NCBI GenBank assembly: GCA_030626365.1
Contig: DAOUPC010000004.1
Span: forward strand, 1 to 22,521
Source of the DNA: Paracoccaceae bacterium
GTDB taxonomy: Bacteria > Pseudomonadota > Alphaproteobacteria > Rhodobacterales > Rhodobacteraceae
Direction of reading: 5' to 3'
Length of the DNA: 22,521 nucleotides
The notes under the pieces were generated by a model that worked only from the letters and a program-made list of their open reading frames with translations, did no database searches and was not told the DNA's origin. A program made the position numbers and the translations under genes. This document shows positions 21,177 to 22,521 of the stretch, piece after piece (the first letter of the stretch is position 1; every line of letters begins with the position of its first letter).

Positions 21177-22521
21177 ATGTTCTCAAGATACAAAAAGACA
21201 TCCGCAACCCCGGTGGCGGCCGCAAAACCTGGCGCACCGCGCAAGGTCAGCAATATTGCCGAGGTACAACCGGACAGCCCGGCAACTGAGCCTCAGCCGC
21301 CAGCATCCCTGCGCCGGGAAATGAAATCAGACAGTACCCGCGGGACGACAACCTCGGACAAGGAACGCAAGCGCAAAGAGCGCATGGCCGAAATCAAGAT
21401 CGAACTGCACCGTTTGCTTTTGGACAACCTGAACCTTGCGGCGCTGGAACATGCCTCTGAGGCAGAATTGCGCGCCGAAATCAGCACAATCGCCAGTGAA
21501 CTTCTTGAGGAAAAGGGAATCGTGCTGAACCGCGATGACCGAATGACCCTGAACAAGGAACTGTATGACGAAGTGACCGGCCTTGGCCCGCTGGAAACCC
21601 TTTTGCAGGATGACACGGTCAACGATATTCTGGTCAACGGCCCACAGCAGATATTTGTGGAACGCGACGGCAACCTGGAACTGACCGACATCACATTCAA
21701 GGATGAAAAGCACCTTTTGCGGATCATCGACAAGATCGTGTCGGCCGTGGGTCGTCGCGTTGATGAATCCAACCCCTATGTCGACGCCCGCCTGGCCGAT
21801 GGATCGCGTTTTAACGCAATGGTTCCCCCGGTTGCGGTGGACGGCAGCCTGGTTTCCATCCGGAAATTCAAAAAAGACAAGCTGGGCATCGACGATCTGG
21901 TGGCTTTCGGGGCCTTCACCGAAGAAATGGCCGCTTTTTTGCAGGCCGCCGTCGCCACCCGCCTGAACATCATCGTGTCAGGCGGAACCGGGTCGGGCAA
22001 AACCACGGCGCTGAACGCGCTGTCCTCGTTCATCGACAATAACGAACGCATCCTGACCATCGAAGACACGGCCGAACTCCAGCTTCAGCAGACCCATGTT
22101 GGCCGGATGGAAAGCCGCCCGCCAAACGTCGAAGGCAAAGGCGAGGTTTCCCCCCGCGACTGTCTGAAAAACGCCCTGCGGATGCGCCCGGACCGGATTA
22201 TCGTTGGCGAAACCCGTGGCGAAGAAGTGATCGACATGTTGCAGGCCATGAACACCGGCCACGACGGGTCAATGACCACAATCCACGCCAACAGCGCCCG
22301 TGATGGGGTCAGCCGACTGGAAAACATGATCGCCATGGCCGGTATCGAAATGCCGCTCAAGGCGATGCGCAGTCAGATTTCTTCGGCTGTGAACCTGATC
22401 GTGCAGGTCAGCCGCCTACAGGATGGTAGCCGGCGGATGACATCGATCACCGAAATTACCGGCATGGAGGGCGACGTGATTTCCATGCAGGAACTGTTCA
22501 AATATCAGCGCGTCGGCCTGA
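21177..22521 (+). CDS. cpaF: Tad pilus motor ATPase CpaF/TadA, 3' end outside window
   Basis: Hexameric secretion ATPase that powers assembly (and possibly retraction) of the Flp pilus. 448 complete codons are visible and the frame is still open at the edge; full CpaF is usually somewhat longer. An N-terminal polar, low-complexity part (1-60) precedes the N-terminal domain and the core with Walker A GGTGSGKTT (269-277, Lys275), RIIVGETRGEEV as Walker B (340-351, Glu345) and the His box TTIHANSARD with His370. AGGGG precedes the ATG by about 11 bases, and the gene begins 21 bases after cpaE, so the two are coupled. tadB and tadC are expected next. Confidence 0.96.
   Translation, partial: MFSRYKKTSATPVAAAKPGAPRKVSNIAEVQPDSPATEPQPPASLRREMKSDSTRGTTTSDKERKRKERMAEIKIELHRLLLDNLNLAALEHASEAELRAEISTIASELLEEKGIVLNRDDRMTLNKELYDEVTGLGPLETLLQDDTVNDILVNGPQQIFVERDGNLELTDITFKDEKHLLRIIDKIVSAVGRRVDESNPYVDARLADGSRFNAMVPPVAVDGSLVSIRKFKKDKLGIDDLVAFGAFTEEMAAFLQAAVATRLNIIVSGGTGSGKTTALNALSSFIDNNERILTIEDTAELQLQQTHVGRMESRPPNVEGKGEVSPRDCLKNALRMRPDRIIVGETRGEEVIDMLQAMNTGHDGSMTTIHANSARDGVSRLENMIAMAGIEMPLKAMRSQISSAVNLIVQVSRLQDGSRRMTSITEITGMEGDVISMQELFKYQRVGL

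Overview
The window comes from a GC-rich alphaproteobacterium, most likely Rhodobacteraceae (roseobacter-type). The reasons are the flagellar order flgB-flgC-fliE-fliQ-flgF-flgG-flgA-flgH-fliL facing a divergent fliI, Flp pilins of the 'GAVTVDW' type, a Tad locus carrying an OmpA-type lipoprotein where CpaD is usual, and the protein sequences themselves. The genus cannot be fixed from the sequence alone. I saw no tRNA, rRNA, insertion sequence, phage gene or CRISPR array.

Layout. (1) 1-2629, housekeeping: the 3' part of pth, then dapB on the minus strand, divergent rbfA, and a secreted NAGPA-type phosphodiester glycosidase directly behind rbfA. (2) 2723-8722, flagellum: a tightly packed nine-gene minus-strand operon (flgB to a fliL-like gene; rod, export, P/L-ring assembly and L-ring proteins) and the divergent export ATPase gene fliI. 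(3) 8898-13332: dprA (DNA uptake), a small secreted protein of unknown function on the minus strand, and topA with a lysine-rich tail. (4) 13449-14782: scoAB, the two subunits of a 3-oxoacid CoA-transferase. (5) 14779-15615: a minus-strand secreted lytic transglycosylase whose stop overlaps that of scoB. (6) 15965-22521: a Tad (tight adherence) pilus locus with two flp pilin genes, cpaB, cpaC (secretin), an OmpA-family lipoprotein, cpaE/tadZ and cpaF. cpaF runs off the right edge.

How the parts work together. Regions 2 and 6 are two surface machines. The flagellar block supplies the rod, the L-ring and part of the export apparatus. The Tad block supplies pilin, outer-membrane channel, periplasmic anchor and cytoplasmic ATPases; the platform proteins (TadB/C) and prepilin peptidase must lie outside the window. 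The transglycosylase next to flp could open peptidoglycan for such a machine, but its position is the only argument. TTAACC half-sites in front of flgB/fliI and dprA would fit CtrA control of motility and competence in this group, but they are weak matches.

Nothing here is a clear undescribed system. The most interesting signals are in the non-coding parts of the Tad locus (an AT-rich divergent region, an intercistronic terminator-like hairpin, a cpaB-cpaC spacer with two hairpins and a consensus DnaA box, inverted repeats before cpaE), the two paralogous pilins kept identical over 23 residues through synonymous changes, and the cut-off end of the flagellar operon.
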